Source of the DNA: Loxodes magnus
Taxonomy: Eukaryota > Ciliophora > Karyorelictea > Loxodida > Loxodidae
Assembly (NCBI GenBank): GCA_946699065.1
Contig: CAMPDV010000102.1
Span: 62,001 to 126,000 of the forward strand
Direction of reading: 5' to 3'
DNA length: 64,000 nucleotides
Shown here: piece by piece, positions 20,900 through 38,462 of the stretch
Layout of the letters: the number at the start of each line of letters is the position of its first letter
How positions within the stretch are numbered: position 1 is the stretch's first letter
The notes under the pieces: model-generated
The model's input: only the letters and a program-made list of their open reading frames with translations
The model's database searches: none
What the model was told of the DNA's origin: nothing
Made by a program: the position numbers and the translations under genes

Positions 20900-23800
20900 T
20901 AGCTAAAAAATTCTATTGTAATTTTTTTCAGTTACAAAAATTAAAAATTTGCTTAACTGTTTTTTATTTATGCTTATCTTCCTTGCCTTAACATCTAAAA
21001 TTAGACTAAATCCAGATAATTTAAGGATATGATAATCTAATTTATATGCTTTTGTACTGTTTCTATGTATTGCTTTATAAATCTTTTTAGACTAACCGAT
21101 TTATCTAATCTATTAATAATGATGTTATTGAAATAACGAATATAAGTTAATTAAAATAAAGCTGTTTTTGACTATACTCATGCTTTTATATTCATCTTTA
21201 AACTTTATCAATATTTGCTACTAACCTCTCTTTCAGTGATATCATCAGCTTATTTCACAATACTTTCAACTTAATTTTCACTATTAGTATCATTCCTTAA
21301 TTTAAACAGCTATAGTTTATTTCATACTATCATTCTTTGATTTCAAATCTATTAAAAAGAATTTAAATAAGCAGGAAATATAAGCTTTAGTCCTATGAAC
21401 TCCTTTTTAGTAAATGAAGGTTATAGCCAAATGAACATATTAAAGAAGCAAAAACTCTTTCTCTTTTTAAAACTTTCCTGAAATTATCCAGTTTATAAAG
21501 AAAGTTTGACTTTATTAAGCAAATTAAGAAAGCTAATAGATAGGATTAGCATCTTAAACATCAATTTACAAATAAATATCTATGTATAGCAGAAATAAAA
21601 GAGTAAAATAGATATTTCATATTAATTATATGAAAGCATATCTAGGTTTAGAACTATTAAGTAATTAAAAACACCAAAGAGATTTGTAATTTCTAAATCT
21701 ATAATTTAAATCAAATAATCCTATTCCAAGCTTTATGGAAGCTTTAATATAATTATCCAAAAGTTTGTCTCAGTTTTGCTAATAAAAGAAAAATTAGCAA
21801 ATTTTTAACTTGACTAACTATAAATTAAATTAATGCTCTAAATATGAAAGAATTAAAGCGAATATTATCAATATTAATTATAAAGAATTGAGGAAGTAGA
21901 AGAATGATAGAATTCTAAACATGAGCAATTTAATATTAGTATGAATAAATAAACTTATAATAGTTAGTCTTTAATTAGACTTAAGTTTATCCATGCAATA
22001 TATAAGATTTATTAAAGTATAGAATGATGTCTGAAAGTAGTTTTAGAAAGGATTATTTTATCTAATTTATCCTAATAAGTTAAGAAATCGCTTTTAAATC
22101 ATATCTCGCTTGTTCCTACTATCAAAATATCTAAAATAGACTCTTTAATTACTCTCAGATTGCTTATTAAACTTGATAACATCCTAATTTAAACTTCTTA
22201 ATTATAAACTGATTTACGCTATTCTTCATTAAATCTAAAAGAGTAAGTTTTAGCTAATAAGTATCATTAGATTAATTTAAGATTAGTGAACAGATAATGC
22301 TCAGGCAGTTGTAATTTTAAATAAAAGTAGAAGATAAAATTAAATGAATCTTTGTATTTTGGTATATTAAATGCTTATAGTACCATTTAAGTCTTTGGAT
22401 ATTTAATTGATTGATCTTTGAATGTATCTCAAACTTTGATAATATCTGGAACTTTACTTAAACAACCAGAGCCAGATAATTATTTAATGAATATCTGTGA
22501 AATTTCCTTAAGTAGTTTCCTTGTAATTAAAACTAATAAATCATTAATTTTTAAGATTGAATCATAAGTATGCCAAAAGCACCAGCAGCAAACTAAATAA
22601 TGAAATGCAGATATATAAAAAGTATTGTTGACTAAGGAGATTAGAATGATATATTTAAGAGGATAATAATAGATATTAGCATTGAAATAAGAAGCTTATC
22701 ATGTATATTATTAAAGCATTTTAGTTTTATTAGGTTATAAAATAAGACTTGGAGAGCTTAATTAAACTCTACAGGTCTTTTAATGTTTTTTCATAAAAAA
22801 ATTTAAATTTTGTAGCAAATAAAAGAATATAAGTGAGGAAGGGAAGGTCTTTAATAGATCATATAGGTTTAAGCAAATATATTTGAATGAAAAAATAGCG
22901 AAGAATAATGAAATTGAGTATAAATAAAAAGCTTAAGGCATCTTATGTAAACAAAGATATTTTAGAAACTTAGATTTCACTTGAAAATAAGAAATTAACT
23001 TTTGATCAGAGAAAGAAGTGAAAAGTAGTTATCGAATATAAAAATTACTGTAAGCTGATTTAAATTAATAGAAGAATAAACTTGTAAAACATAAAGTAGA
23101 TAGCCTTAATAAAGCAACTATAATATAAGTCTTTAAAAATATTTAATGTAAAGTGGTTTGATATAAAGCAAGAACAACCTTAAATAATATAAATTTAAAA
23201 TGTTAATTTTATAAAAATTAGAAGAGCCCAATAAAATTAGAATTTCTAAGAAGATTAACAAAAATAGGCAGGAAGCTATTGTTAATCTTCTATCTTATTA
23301 TCACTTTAAATTTAATATCTAATACATTCAAAATTTAAAATGCTTTAACTGTTTTTATAAATATCTTATAATTAATAGCAAAAGCTTTTAAAATACTAAA
23401 ATTCTCTATATTAGTGCCATAATGATTAAGATTAATTGCTTTCTTTTTTTTCAAAATTAATGGATAGATAAAAGTAAGGAGGATTTCTATAGATTTAGAA
23501 CAAGCATGTAATATTGAGCAAGAGACAAGTAAAAGTATAAAAATGAAATAATGGGATTATATAATAAACTAAACTATAATGGTTAAAATTCATACAAAGG
23601 AATATTAAAATAAAACTAGAGAGTAATAAATCAACTAAAATCTACCACTTCTCTAATTTTCTTATTTTTGTCCTAATTATTTCTAAAAGCGTATAAAACA
23701 CTTAGCTTTGTTGTGAAGGATTTGAATAAATCATTTTTGAAATAATAAATGTCTAATATAAAAATTAGAAAATAGTTATTATAAATCTAGTTTTATTAAA

Positions 23801-26800
23801 TGAAGCTAGCTTTCAATTCTTTACATTTAATGTCATTTTTAAACTCTTTTGCAGTTAATGATTTTCAATTTGTTTATGATGAACATACTTTAAAAGAAAG
23901 TACTAATGTGTAAAACTTAAATGTGATAAAGTAACCAAGATTCTAGAAAAACTTATGCTTTCAACACGTAAATTTATATTTCTTTTTTTTATTCTCTTAG
24001 GAGATAAAATGATCAAGCAATGTGATATTTTAACCTTAAAGTTATAAAGAAAATTTAAAAAGGCAAATTAATTGGATAGTTGATAAATATTATTTATTAT
24101 AGATATACCTATTTGTCCGAGTTGAGTATGTTGAAGGATTTAAGTTTGTAATATCAAAATATAAGGTAATTCTATATAAATATAAATAAAAAAAGATATC
24201 AAATAATACTCAATTTTAATTATGTGATGAGAACAAGATGAAGAAGAAAATTTTAAGTTCCTGCTATTATCATAGATTATTTTAGCATTAATTGCTTAAT
24301 TAAAAACTTAAAAAATAGAAAAGTTTCATTTAAGTGGATATCTTAAATAGCAAATTAGAATATTAAGTGAATATCAGTTCTGCTAAAACTTTATTTTTGA
24401 AGGACTTTTTTAAAGTTTCCTAATTTATTATTAGTTTAATAAATCTATAAGCAAACATTGGGACTTTGTTCAAATATTGTATGTAAGCATTACAAAGTAA
24501 ATTAAAGATAAAATTCCTAAATTAAACAAAAGAAATGATACTAAAGATATTCACTTGAAGTTATGTTTTTGTACATATAATAGCAAGTTTTCTTTTTAAA
24601 AGCAGAACAACTAATTGTTTTTCAGCAACCATAAGTTTCTTATGCATAATCTTTCAACTCTCATATACTTTTAAAACTATTTAATTGGATTTTTATCATT
24701 TATAAATTACTAGTTTTATTAGGATCAGCATGTCTTACCAAATTTAATAAAAGTGAAGTATTTTGTATTTAAGGCTTGAGTGTCAGCATAGTTGGAATAT
24801 AGAAAAACAAAAATTATTTAAAGAACTAAATCTTTTTCTAGAGGAGTATTTTATTAGATTTTCATTTCCTGCAATTTATTTTAATTAACTATAGTTAAAT
24901 AATCAACTGAGAATAAATGATTGAATCTTAAAAATTATTATTCTCTATAAACTATGATTGCTAACAATCAGCTTCTAAGCTTCAGTAGATAAGCATAAAT
25001 ATATAATTAATGAAGATGCTTTATTTCACTTAAATAAAATAGTTAATATCTAAGCATCGAATTATCAATTTTAAATTAAAGAATATCATGCTTAGTTGCT
25101 AGTTGTTTATTATTTCATAAATAAAGTTAAAATTGTACCTCTTATTATTTTATGGCTTTTTAGTCTTTAATCACAAATACAGTTTTAACAATTTTTTAAT
25201 TATATGGCATTCATAGCAAATCTAGGAATATTTTAGTTTTAATTCCTAATTCAATTTTTTAAAAAGAAACATATAGAGATATTAGCATATCTCTATAGTG
25301 TTATAGTATAAGATTACTTGAAGGTTTAGTTATAAGAAATAAATAATTACCCCAATGAAAATATTTAAACTTTATAGCAAATTTATCTTTTCTTCTAGCT
25401 ATATGTTTATCTTTTGTATTTTGCTACTCCATCACTTTTTTAGCTTTAATATAAATTTTTATTATTAAGCAGATATTATGATAATTGAAATTAAGCTCAT
25501 CCATTATAGATTATTATCCCATTTAAATGAAATACAAGTTATATCTTAATTAGCTTAATTTTTATTCTAGTCATCGGTACTTTCTTCATCTCTATAGGCT
25601 TATTTTTTTCTTTATTTAACATGGAATAAAATTAAGATTTATTGAAAAGGAAATCAAATATCTTAGACTCTGTGGGTTTAATGATTAGTCTATCATGAAG
25701 CTACTAACTACTTTATTATCCTTTTATTTCTAGTGAAATCATAAGTATCTTTTATATGCTTATTCTTCTTTAATAAAGATAAAGTTTAAATCATCAGAAG
25801 TAGATCTAAAAATAAAATGCTTCAGGAATTTACTAAAGGAAGCCAACAAATATTTGAAAAAGCATTGATAGTAATTAGAGGAATAGGAAGAGCAAGATTA
25901 ATACTAGAGAAAGAAGGTGAAAAGTAGAAGAAATGAAAAAGCAAGGTGAAAAGGAAGTTTTGCATTTATAAACTCAAATAAAAAGAAATATCTGATTCGA
26001 ATCTGAAGCTTCATATAATAGCTTATTTATTAAAGCTGAAAAATATAACAAAGCTTATAATAGGAGATATAAAAGGTATTATTTAGTAATCAAGAAAAAT
26101 AATTAATGCATTTTATCTATAAATAAAACTTGCCTTCTATTCAGTCTTATGCAGCTATATTTTAAATAAATTCACCACTAAAGTTAAAGATTCTTTTTGC
26201 TTATTTAGTAGTTTATCTTCTTATTTGTTATATAAGCATTTTTCTATTCTATTTTTGAATATCTCAACTATTTTATCATAGATGATGCTTTCTAAAATTA
26301 CTAAAGAATCCTAGAAATTTCTTTTAAATTATTGATTTATTGAAATTATATAATTGCTTAAATCTCAGTACCATCTAATATACAAGCAATTTAATTGTAT
26401 ATTTCTGCTCTCTTCTAACTATTAAAGCTATATATCTATATGAATTAGATAATAAAACTAATAACTATTACATATCATTTAAATATCCTAATCTTCAATT
26501 ACTTTAATATACATGCTATCTATTTATAATGCTACTGTAATAGCTAGTTAAACCAATTGATACTTCTATCCTTTTTTATTTTATTTAAATGGCAGTAAGC
26601 ATATAAACTAATGGAACTCTTTCTATTCTTTAAGATTATAATATTTATAAAAGAGGCAGCTTATTTATACTAGACTATTTCTATTTTATTTATTGTTATT
26701 ACTAGTTAAAATTATTTCTATTAATCTTATCTTTTCCTTAACATTTAGTACTAGAAGTTAAGATTATTCTTAAATCTACCCTTCATTATTAATTACCAGA

Positions 26801-28050
26801 TAATCGATTTTAAATTATTTATATTTATTAGATTATAGGGACATTAAATAGATCTAACCAGTTATTTTAAGACATCTTTTAATAAATACTTTGCTTTCCA
26901 TCACTTCTTAATCCTAATTATATTCAAAATCCTTCCAAATATTGTCTTATGCATTTAAAATAAGTTTAGAAAAGAGCTGTATTCAATTAGTTAATATGAT
27001 TAGATTGCATATGATAATGAAATTGATGCATCTACTTATAAAAGGTTTTACAGCTAATTTAGATTATAGAAGTAAAAAGTACTATCTTTTAGTTGTTTGC
27101 ATTCATTTTAAGAAGAAAATCACACATTTTTTTACCTTTTCATTACTTAAATCCTTATCTTCCTTTGCTGATTTTCTATAGATCAAAAATCTACATTTTG
27201 TTCTGCTTCTATTTTTCATAAACTTTTAGATTCTTATCTTCTTTCTAAAAAGAATCTAAAGCAGTCTTAGTAATTAAAAGAACTAAGGAAAGGATATGAT
27301 TAGCATTTATTAGTAATAGGTAAAGAATATATTAATTAATATAACTTAAGCACTCGCATTTATTCATATACTATAGCTTAAATTCTACCTATATAGTCAA
27401 ATAATTATGATGCTTAATATACAATTTCTTATATAAGCATGTAGAATCTAGATTTATAATAAAATCAATAAAAATTAAGAAAGCTTATGGAATAAGGCAA
27501 CTAATAACTATCATCTATAATGCATTACAAATGTATCATCTGATATTCATTAGTTATGCATATTTAAAAAATAAAAGAATAGTAATATGATAAATGTATG
27601 TGTAATAGTAGGAAAATCAGTCTTTTTGGATTTATTAAGTAAATAAAGGAGTGATATTACTAGATAACTTTTATTATTAGTTAGAATTTTTTAATTTTAG
27701 AATATTTTGAATTTATATAATCTCATACTTTTAAACTTTAATAAGGATATTTATTTATGAAAAAATTGATAAACTTTATTAGCAGAGAATTAAAGAAAGT
27801 AAAATAGGATTTTATGTATAAGAAAGGCTGATAACCTAATTGATATTTTTTAAATAGGAAAATATTAATATCTATTAAAAAGCCAAACATTGTAAACTGC
27901 TATAATTGTTTAATTTAGATTTAGAAATCTACTTTTTAGATTTTAAACTTCAACTTTAATTATTAGGAAACAAGGTAGGATAAGATAGATGAGTTTAGGC
28001 TAATAGATCATAATAAATTGATAAATTGACTTGGTAGAGCTAATCAGATA
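20900..28050. other. Seven-kilobase region without recognisable genes
   Basis: Both strands were read with the reassigned code; no stretch resembles a known protein. Short protein-like islands occur (for example 25800-25950 on the plus strand, Lys/Glu/Gln-rich), but they are too short to call. The DNA is rich in words such as AGCT, AAGC and GCTTA and poor in CpG. It may be intergenic spacer or eroded duplicated sequence. Confidence 0.45.
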
Positions 28051-28821
28051 GCTTATTTATTTATAAAGGATTAAGCCTTCTTAAATATATATTAATCCTA
28101 AGTTTTATGATTTATAGGATTAAGTTAGTTAATTATGACTTGCCGATATTTAATTAAAACTAAGCATTAAATACCTATATACTACGTTCTTAATCATAGA
28201 AATAAGTTTATTTCTATAGTTTTTAATTTAGTCTTTAATCTTAATGTGTTTGAGATTTACTTTAATTAATTGGCATTTTATAAGCATACCTATCAACACT
28301 TTCACCTTAAATTTGATTCCTTTTATTCCAAAATATTTAATTTACATTAGTAAGCAAAAGATTTAAATATAAATATTAATCAGCTTATCATTTGCTAGGG
28401 TAAAATAGTTAATTTGTTTATATTAAAGCATAAGCAACTATTATAACAATTGCCTTATTTATATAAGTAATTAAATTACTATCTACTAATATTTTAAGCT
28501 AATAAGATCCTAAGTTCTATTAGTGAAATTCATTAGCCAAAATATATCTATATTAATGAAGTTAAATTAGAAGAAATTTAAAAGGAAAAATAATAATTTA
28601 TAAATTAGTAGTTTGATACTTAATCACTATAATCTTTATTTTTTAAGAACTTATATTAGTTATCTTAATCTGTTGTCCTGAGAATATAAAAATTAATTAA
28701 TTCAGAAATATAAATATAGCATAGATATATAATTAGAAAGTTCTTTCTTCTAAATAAATTTTTGAGTATAAAACGATTTAATGAAAATATAAATTAGTTT
28801 TAATTGAAAAATCAGTGTATG

Positions 28822-31800
28822 TCAACAGGCCTAGTTAATATTTATAGGATTATTATTTATTTGGACTCCTGTGTTTATATTTTATGACCCAATCATTGTA
28901 TTTACGTTTGAAGTGTTATTAGAAATATTGAAACCTCCCATGTTCATTCCTCCCATGCCCATTTCACCCATATTAAATCCTCCCATTGACTATTAAATAG
29001 TATTATTAACCTACAATATTAAAATTTACAAAATCATTAATTTTCGATCCAAAATCCATACCTTAATTAATGCCATAATTCATTCCTTAGTTCATGCCAT
29101 AATTCATACCTTAGTTCATGCCATAATTCATTCCTTAGTTCATGCCATAATTCATACCTTAGTTCATCATCTATTAAGGCTACTATTGCTATTAATATTG
29201 TTGTTATTGATTAGGATGAACGATTTGAGTTTATTGGACTGGTGGAGCTTGTTGAACAGTATTAGGTTATTATTATTAAGGTACTATATTTTGCTATTAT
29301 TATTTGTTTTATTATTGAACTTAAGTTTATTGAGGCTAAGACTCTTACTTCTACTAATTTTTAGCATTTTCTTATCATTCCAAACGTTTTTAATTTTACT
29401 TTTTATTAGCTGGGGCAATAAATACAACTTTCAGTCATAATTTAACTTGCTAACCCTGGACAACTGGATAAAAATCGTATTTGTAAGATTCTTTGCTTAG
29501 CACTTTTTTATGTTTGGATAAAGTTATCACTTTTGCAGAAGGATAGTTCTAAAATACTTCTTTGACTACATTTGTTTATTTCTCAAATTTATCATATTCT
29601 TATAATATAAAAATAAGTTAACTGTCAGTTAGATCAGAAAAATACTTCTTTACTTTTTTGTAGCGATCTTTTTAAAGTTCTTCAGAAATAGGATCTTAAT
29701 TTTTTGATTAAGAAAGCTAAATTATAATTGGAATTGTTTATTGCTCTTAAAGTAGCTTATCATAAATGTGTTATCCTAGTTCTGAATTCTTCTTCTTTTT
29801 ATCGCCAATTATTAACAAATGTCTGGGTAAATCAATCTAGTTGTTTTATTCTGGTTTTAAAAATTTCTCTAAAACTGCAAAAGCTGAAGTTAAATTTTTT
29901 TCCTCGGTAAACTGATCTTAAAGCTCAACTGATTTAAGATACTCGGTATTTTAAGCGAAATATCCCATTTTTTGCTTAGCTTAGTTTCATTAAGTCAATT
30001 ACTTACTCAAATAATTTTACACTTCAGAATCAAAGTTATTTTTTTATGTTTACTGCTATTAAACTTATGGTTAAGTAGTAACTTCCTTTTAAGTTTAATC
30101 CTAAACATTAGTAGAAGGATTAGCAGGGGCAACTTTAGGATCTGCTTACTAATTTTCTCTATCTGCTTATGCTTATTAAGATTAAGGCTTTATATAATAT
30201 AATTTGAGATACTACTACAAAAATTTCCCTTGCTTAATAGGAGAAAAAAGTTCTTTATAATTCTAAATGGAAACAATTTCTTGTCATTTAGATAAGGTTA
30301 TAACTTTAGCTTAAGGATATGTTTCGAATACTTCTTTCACTACATTTGATCTGCTTTAGTACTAATCATAGTTAATTAAAATAAATACTATTTCACTGTC
30401 ATTATATTACTTTATTATATTTCTTATTACTTTAAAATGCTATTTCTTTAATTCGTCTGAGATAGGATCTTAACTATTTGAATCTTTGAGATTTATTATA
30501 AAAGGAACTGAATTGCCATCATCAAGTAAAACATCAAATATAAAAAAGGCAATCTATTTTATCTACTCTGTATCATCGGTAAATAGTAGCAAGTGTCTTG
30601 GCTAATTTGATAGTTTTTATCTATCAAATTTTTAATCTTACTGCATAAATTAGTAAATAAGAGATAATCCATCTACAAATTACTAACTTTTAACAAGTTA
30701 ATCTTAAAATATAATTTATTGCTATAAGCACTATCTACTATTGTTATTGGGGTTACTCTGGTTCACTTTTAGCTTCAAATCACTTCTTTCTATTTTTTAT
30801 TTTTCTAAATATATATTAACTTCATATTGAAATCCTTTTTATGCTATGTATTTTCATTCTGATATGTAGTAATTTTTTTCATCGAATAAAAGTCTCACTT
30901 TTGAATGTAAATTCTTGTCATTTTAGTATAAATCAAATAATTGTTTTATTCTTTAATTTTAAATATTCTAGATGAGCCCAAAAACAAAAGCTTGCTTCAG
31001 TCTTCAATTTTAAATCCATGTTGAATTTTTCTCATTCATTACTTCTTTAAGTCCCTTAAAGTTTTTCCCATCTCCAAATACAATTTTTTCAGTAAGACTA
31101 TCGTTTCCGCATATGGAAGCTATATAAAAAAGAGTTTCAATTAAATATATTTTAGATCTATTTGATTTTACAGTACTATAAATTTCTATCAAATTTCTAA
31201 TATTTTAATTGCCCCAGGAAACTTAATCTTTACTTTTACTTTCATATTAAATCATTTTAATTACTCCATCCATATAAAAAGCTAATTCTGTTAACTTTCT
31301 ATCTATTAATTTTATTTCTCCAACTTTAAATAAGGTTCATAACTTTTCGAAAATGCTTTATTTCTTATTTTCTTCCTTCTTTTCTTTTTCATTTTTTACT
31401 TTATTTCCTTCATTTCCTTCATTTTCTTCTTTTTCTTCATTTCCTCCATTTTCTTCATTTTCTTCATATCCATTTCCTTCTCCATCTTAAAAGTCTAAAA
31501 AATTATGGTCAAAGCTTTGTCAAGCTCTATTTAGAACTTAAGCTATTAAAATTATATTTTTTAAATTTTCTAATTTTGTTTTTTCATTTTTAGTATTTAA
31601 AATACCCTTTTTTATCATAATTAATTCAAGTCAAAGTCCATAGTCATAATTATTAGAATCTTTTTCAGTCAAATTATTTATCATGTTTGTTACCTATGTA
31701 AGTTCTTGCTGAAGCTTTTATTCAATAAAGAATTCCTTTAAATAACTATAAATTAAAAATCTAGTCAATTTAGCTATTTACTTTAGTTCAGCTAAAAAAT

Positions 31801-32158
31801 TTCCTCTTCCTCTGTTAAAAAATAGGATTTTCATAGTTTCGATAAGATTCTATATTATATTGTAAGATGCTTGTAATTTATTCAAGTCTAAATTTTAAAG
31901 TTGCTACCTCCAGTGTCTTACATCAGATCTGACACCACTTTTTGCTTATTATAGAATTTAATTTGAAAATTAAGCTGCATCTCTCTAAATTTGATCTTTT
32001 GCTATTACATTTTTTTGTTCATAAGTCTGTTCTTTTGCTTATTCTATTTCTTATTTTTTATTTTATTGGGATTATTTTAACTATTCTTCCTATGAAGGCT
32101 ATACAGTTTTCGAAGTAGTCGAATCAGCTACACGCTATTTACTGTTGCCACAGCCCAT
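28822..32158 (-). CDS. Acylated-type MGC protein with two related alpha/beta domains, paralog 2
   Basis: ATG 32158 to TGA 28822-28824; minus one 19-nt intron this gives 1105 residues. It starts MGCGNSKQ (acylation-type). Domain order is as in paralog 1: helical region with conserved blocks such as KSNRSKIYL and FGDGKNFKGLKEVM, two related alpha/beta domains, Gln-rich linker and Met/Gly/Asn tail. Differences are an acidic Glu/Asn/Gly/Lys insert coded at about 31365-31490, an expanded MNQGMNYG tandem tract (29068-29168) and loss of most GGM repeats. A TGA=Trp codon (in VKLWLKVA) is conserved in both paralogs, good evidence for the code. Function unknown. Confidence 0.8.
29011..29029 (-). other. 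19-nt intron
   Basis: GTAAATTTTAATATTGTAG on the minus strand, at the same place as the intron of paralog 1. Confidence 0.85.
29068..29168. repeat. 24-bp tandem repeat coding MNQGMNYG
   Basis: Alternating near-identical 24-bp units in the C-terminal tail of paralog 2. Paralog 1 has only about one and a half units. Confidence 0.85.
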
Positions 32159-32199
32159 TTATTTAATTTCATGAAAAAGTTGAATTAAAACCAAAAAAA

Positions 32200-34666
32200 T
32201 TATATTGTAAATTTTTTCAGTTACAAAAGCTAATTCTTTAATTAACAGTCTTTAATTTAATTTTAGAGTTGTAATAGCATTCAAGCATTAAAATTATTGC
32301 AATTAGTTTTAATGAATATTATACCAATTTTTATGCTTTTATTTTCTTTATTTAGTACTTAGATAAAATTTATGCTTTTTCTTCTTTCCTAGATAAATAA
32401 ATTTGATGCCATTGAAATAATCCAATTGACTAAATCTATTTAAACTAAGTTATTTTTCATTTTACTATCATTCTAAATTTCTTCGTTTTGTTGTCGTATA
32501 ATATTTAAAGAATAGATAATACAATCTAGCTTACCTTTAAATCAAAACTAATTAAATCATAGGTAAACATTTGAGAGTTTAGCTTATTGTATCATTTAAA
32601 TAGACAACCTTCTTAAAAGCTGCTTTTTATTCTCTTACTTAAAAATACTAAGGAGTCCAATATTTTATTTAAATAATTAAACTTTCAACACTTAGAGCTA
32701 TTTTTCTGATTGATAAGAGAAAGTATGATGTAAGAAGATTTATATTTAACACTAACGAAAAAAGAAAATCTGAAAATGTAAATTAAGCTAGTGTTTCGTA
32801 TTATTTCTATTCTTAAGTATTAATCTAATTTGTTATTGAAAAGTTACAATTATTGAAAATGCAAGACACTAAAAAAATCCATATAGCACTAAAATATCTT
32901 TTTCAACAAGTTTGAAATCTTAAATTTAAGATGCTTAAGCATTAATATATAATAAAGCAGCATATGGAATTCTACTCTGTACTAACTATGTGCAGAGAGA
33001 TACTTGAAAGAAGAGGATTTAATTTATTTTGTTATTGATAAGGATTTTTGAATATTACATGCTTTTATAAATATAAAGGACGCTTAACTTTATACTGAAA
33101 AATATTCGAAAAAGAAAGAACATATAACAAATAAGTTTTGCGATATCTCAAACTTTCATCTAAAATAAATTTATCATAGCTAAATTGATTAGTTTTATAT
33201 AAATAAACATATAACAAAACATTATAATAATGATAAAGCTGCTAGTAGACTTATGTATTTCACAGTAGGACTTATATATTAATTTATAGCTAAAATTAGA
33301 AATTTAATTAATATTTATGATATTAAAGGTATTATTATTTTTAAGTGTCTTTTAATCTTTATTTGCTAATTAATCAAAATCTGTGGATCCTTAATCCAAC
33401 AAATTTACACTTTTAATATCTAAATTAAATAAAATTCGGTTTGAGGAGTGAGTTTAACCATAATCAAAACAGAGAAAGTCATAAATTACCTATAACTAAA
33501 ATATTTTCTATCAGAGGATCATCATTAAATTGTCATTTCATGCAATTTCTATTCTTTTGATTAGAATAAAGAATGAAATAAGATTGAGTAGTCTAATCTC
33601 AAAGCTTTTATTATACTCTTTAAAATGTGATTTTGCTATCAATCTGCTTTTAATCTCTTTAGAAAATGCAAACAAAACGAGTGTTCAATGAATACTTAGC
33701 TTTCTTTCTTTGCTTAATTAATGTTTAAATTACACCAATCCATTTATCTTTTTCTATTATAATTAAATTACTTGTCTTATGTACTTTATTTATTTTTCTC
33801 AAAGTATTCCAAATATTATAAAAGATATCAAAGAGTGAAAAGATAAGTCAGAGGAAGGAAAATTATGAATGACATAGAAATGAGTAATGAAATGAACTTA
33901 ACATAGAAAATTAAAAATAGTATTGGAAAAGTACCATTCCAATACTATATCAAATAAGGCAAAAAAATAAAAAGTTCAATATTATGAAAAATAACTCTCA
34001 TTATCTGTTAATCTACAGTCAGTTCTTTTGATACTTTTCTCTTAGAAACTTGGAAAAATCAAAATTGATGCAAATTATAACTCAAGTGAATACTAATATA
34101 AGCTGTAAGTTACAAATAAGTCTTAAAGAAATAATAAGCGTTGAAGAGTCTAATTAGAATTCGAAAATAATTATTGATTAATTTAAAAGTAACTCAATCA
34201 ATAGATTAAAGCACGGTCACAGTGATGGAGTGATTGACTGTTTCTTTAATTGTTTAGCAAAATAAAATTTTTTAATATTTTCTCAAAATTTAACTCTAAA
34301 CTTCACTAATATCAAATTTAAACCCCTAGCAGTTGTTCGAACTTTTACACAGTTAAAAATATCTATATTAGATTGCAAATCATTTCATTCAAAAAATTCA
34401 AATTAATAATGCAGCGGTATATTTATATAACTCTTTTAGAATATGATAAAAGGAAAGTAAGGAGATCCAAGTTAAATAAATTTATATGAAAAATGACTAG
34501 AATATAGCGGTAATAATACATAGATTGAAGAAATGATTGCAAAAATCAATCTATATCTCTATAGTTGAAAGATAGTAATCATAAACTTAACTAATTTTTA
34601 GCTTTAAAAAGCTTAAGCTTCTTGCTGATATTTAAATTTTTTATTTATTATAATTATTAGGTTAAC
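32200..34666. other. Gap upstream of the PI3-kinase gene
   Basis: A/T-rich sequence with no protein-like reading on either strand. The part nearest 34667 should hold the PI3K promoter; I see no element I can name. Confidence 0.45.

Positions 34667-38462
<3,796 letters not shown>

Larger units (their letters stand above)
17210..20900. repeat. Segmental duplication, unit 1
   Basis: The coding region is paralogous to 28822-32158. Similarity also continues into the 3' flank down to about 17210 (compare around 28050). The flanks have diverged more than the genes, so the duplication is not recent. Confidence 0.7.
28050..32200. repeat. Segmental duplication, unit 2
   Basis: Counterpart of 17210-20900, about 11.1-11.3 kb away in the same orientation. 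It includes the paralogous gene and part of its 3' flank. Confidence 0.7.

Noticed and set aside
25800..25950. Short Lys/Glu/Gln-rich plus-strand reading as a gene
   Set aside because: About 45 codons only, with no start, no homologous motif and TGA soon after; too weak to annotate.
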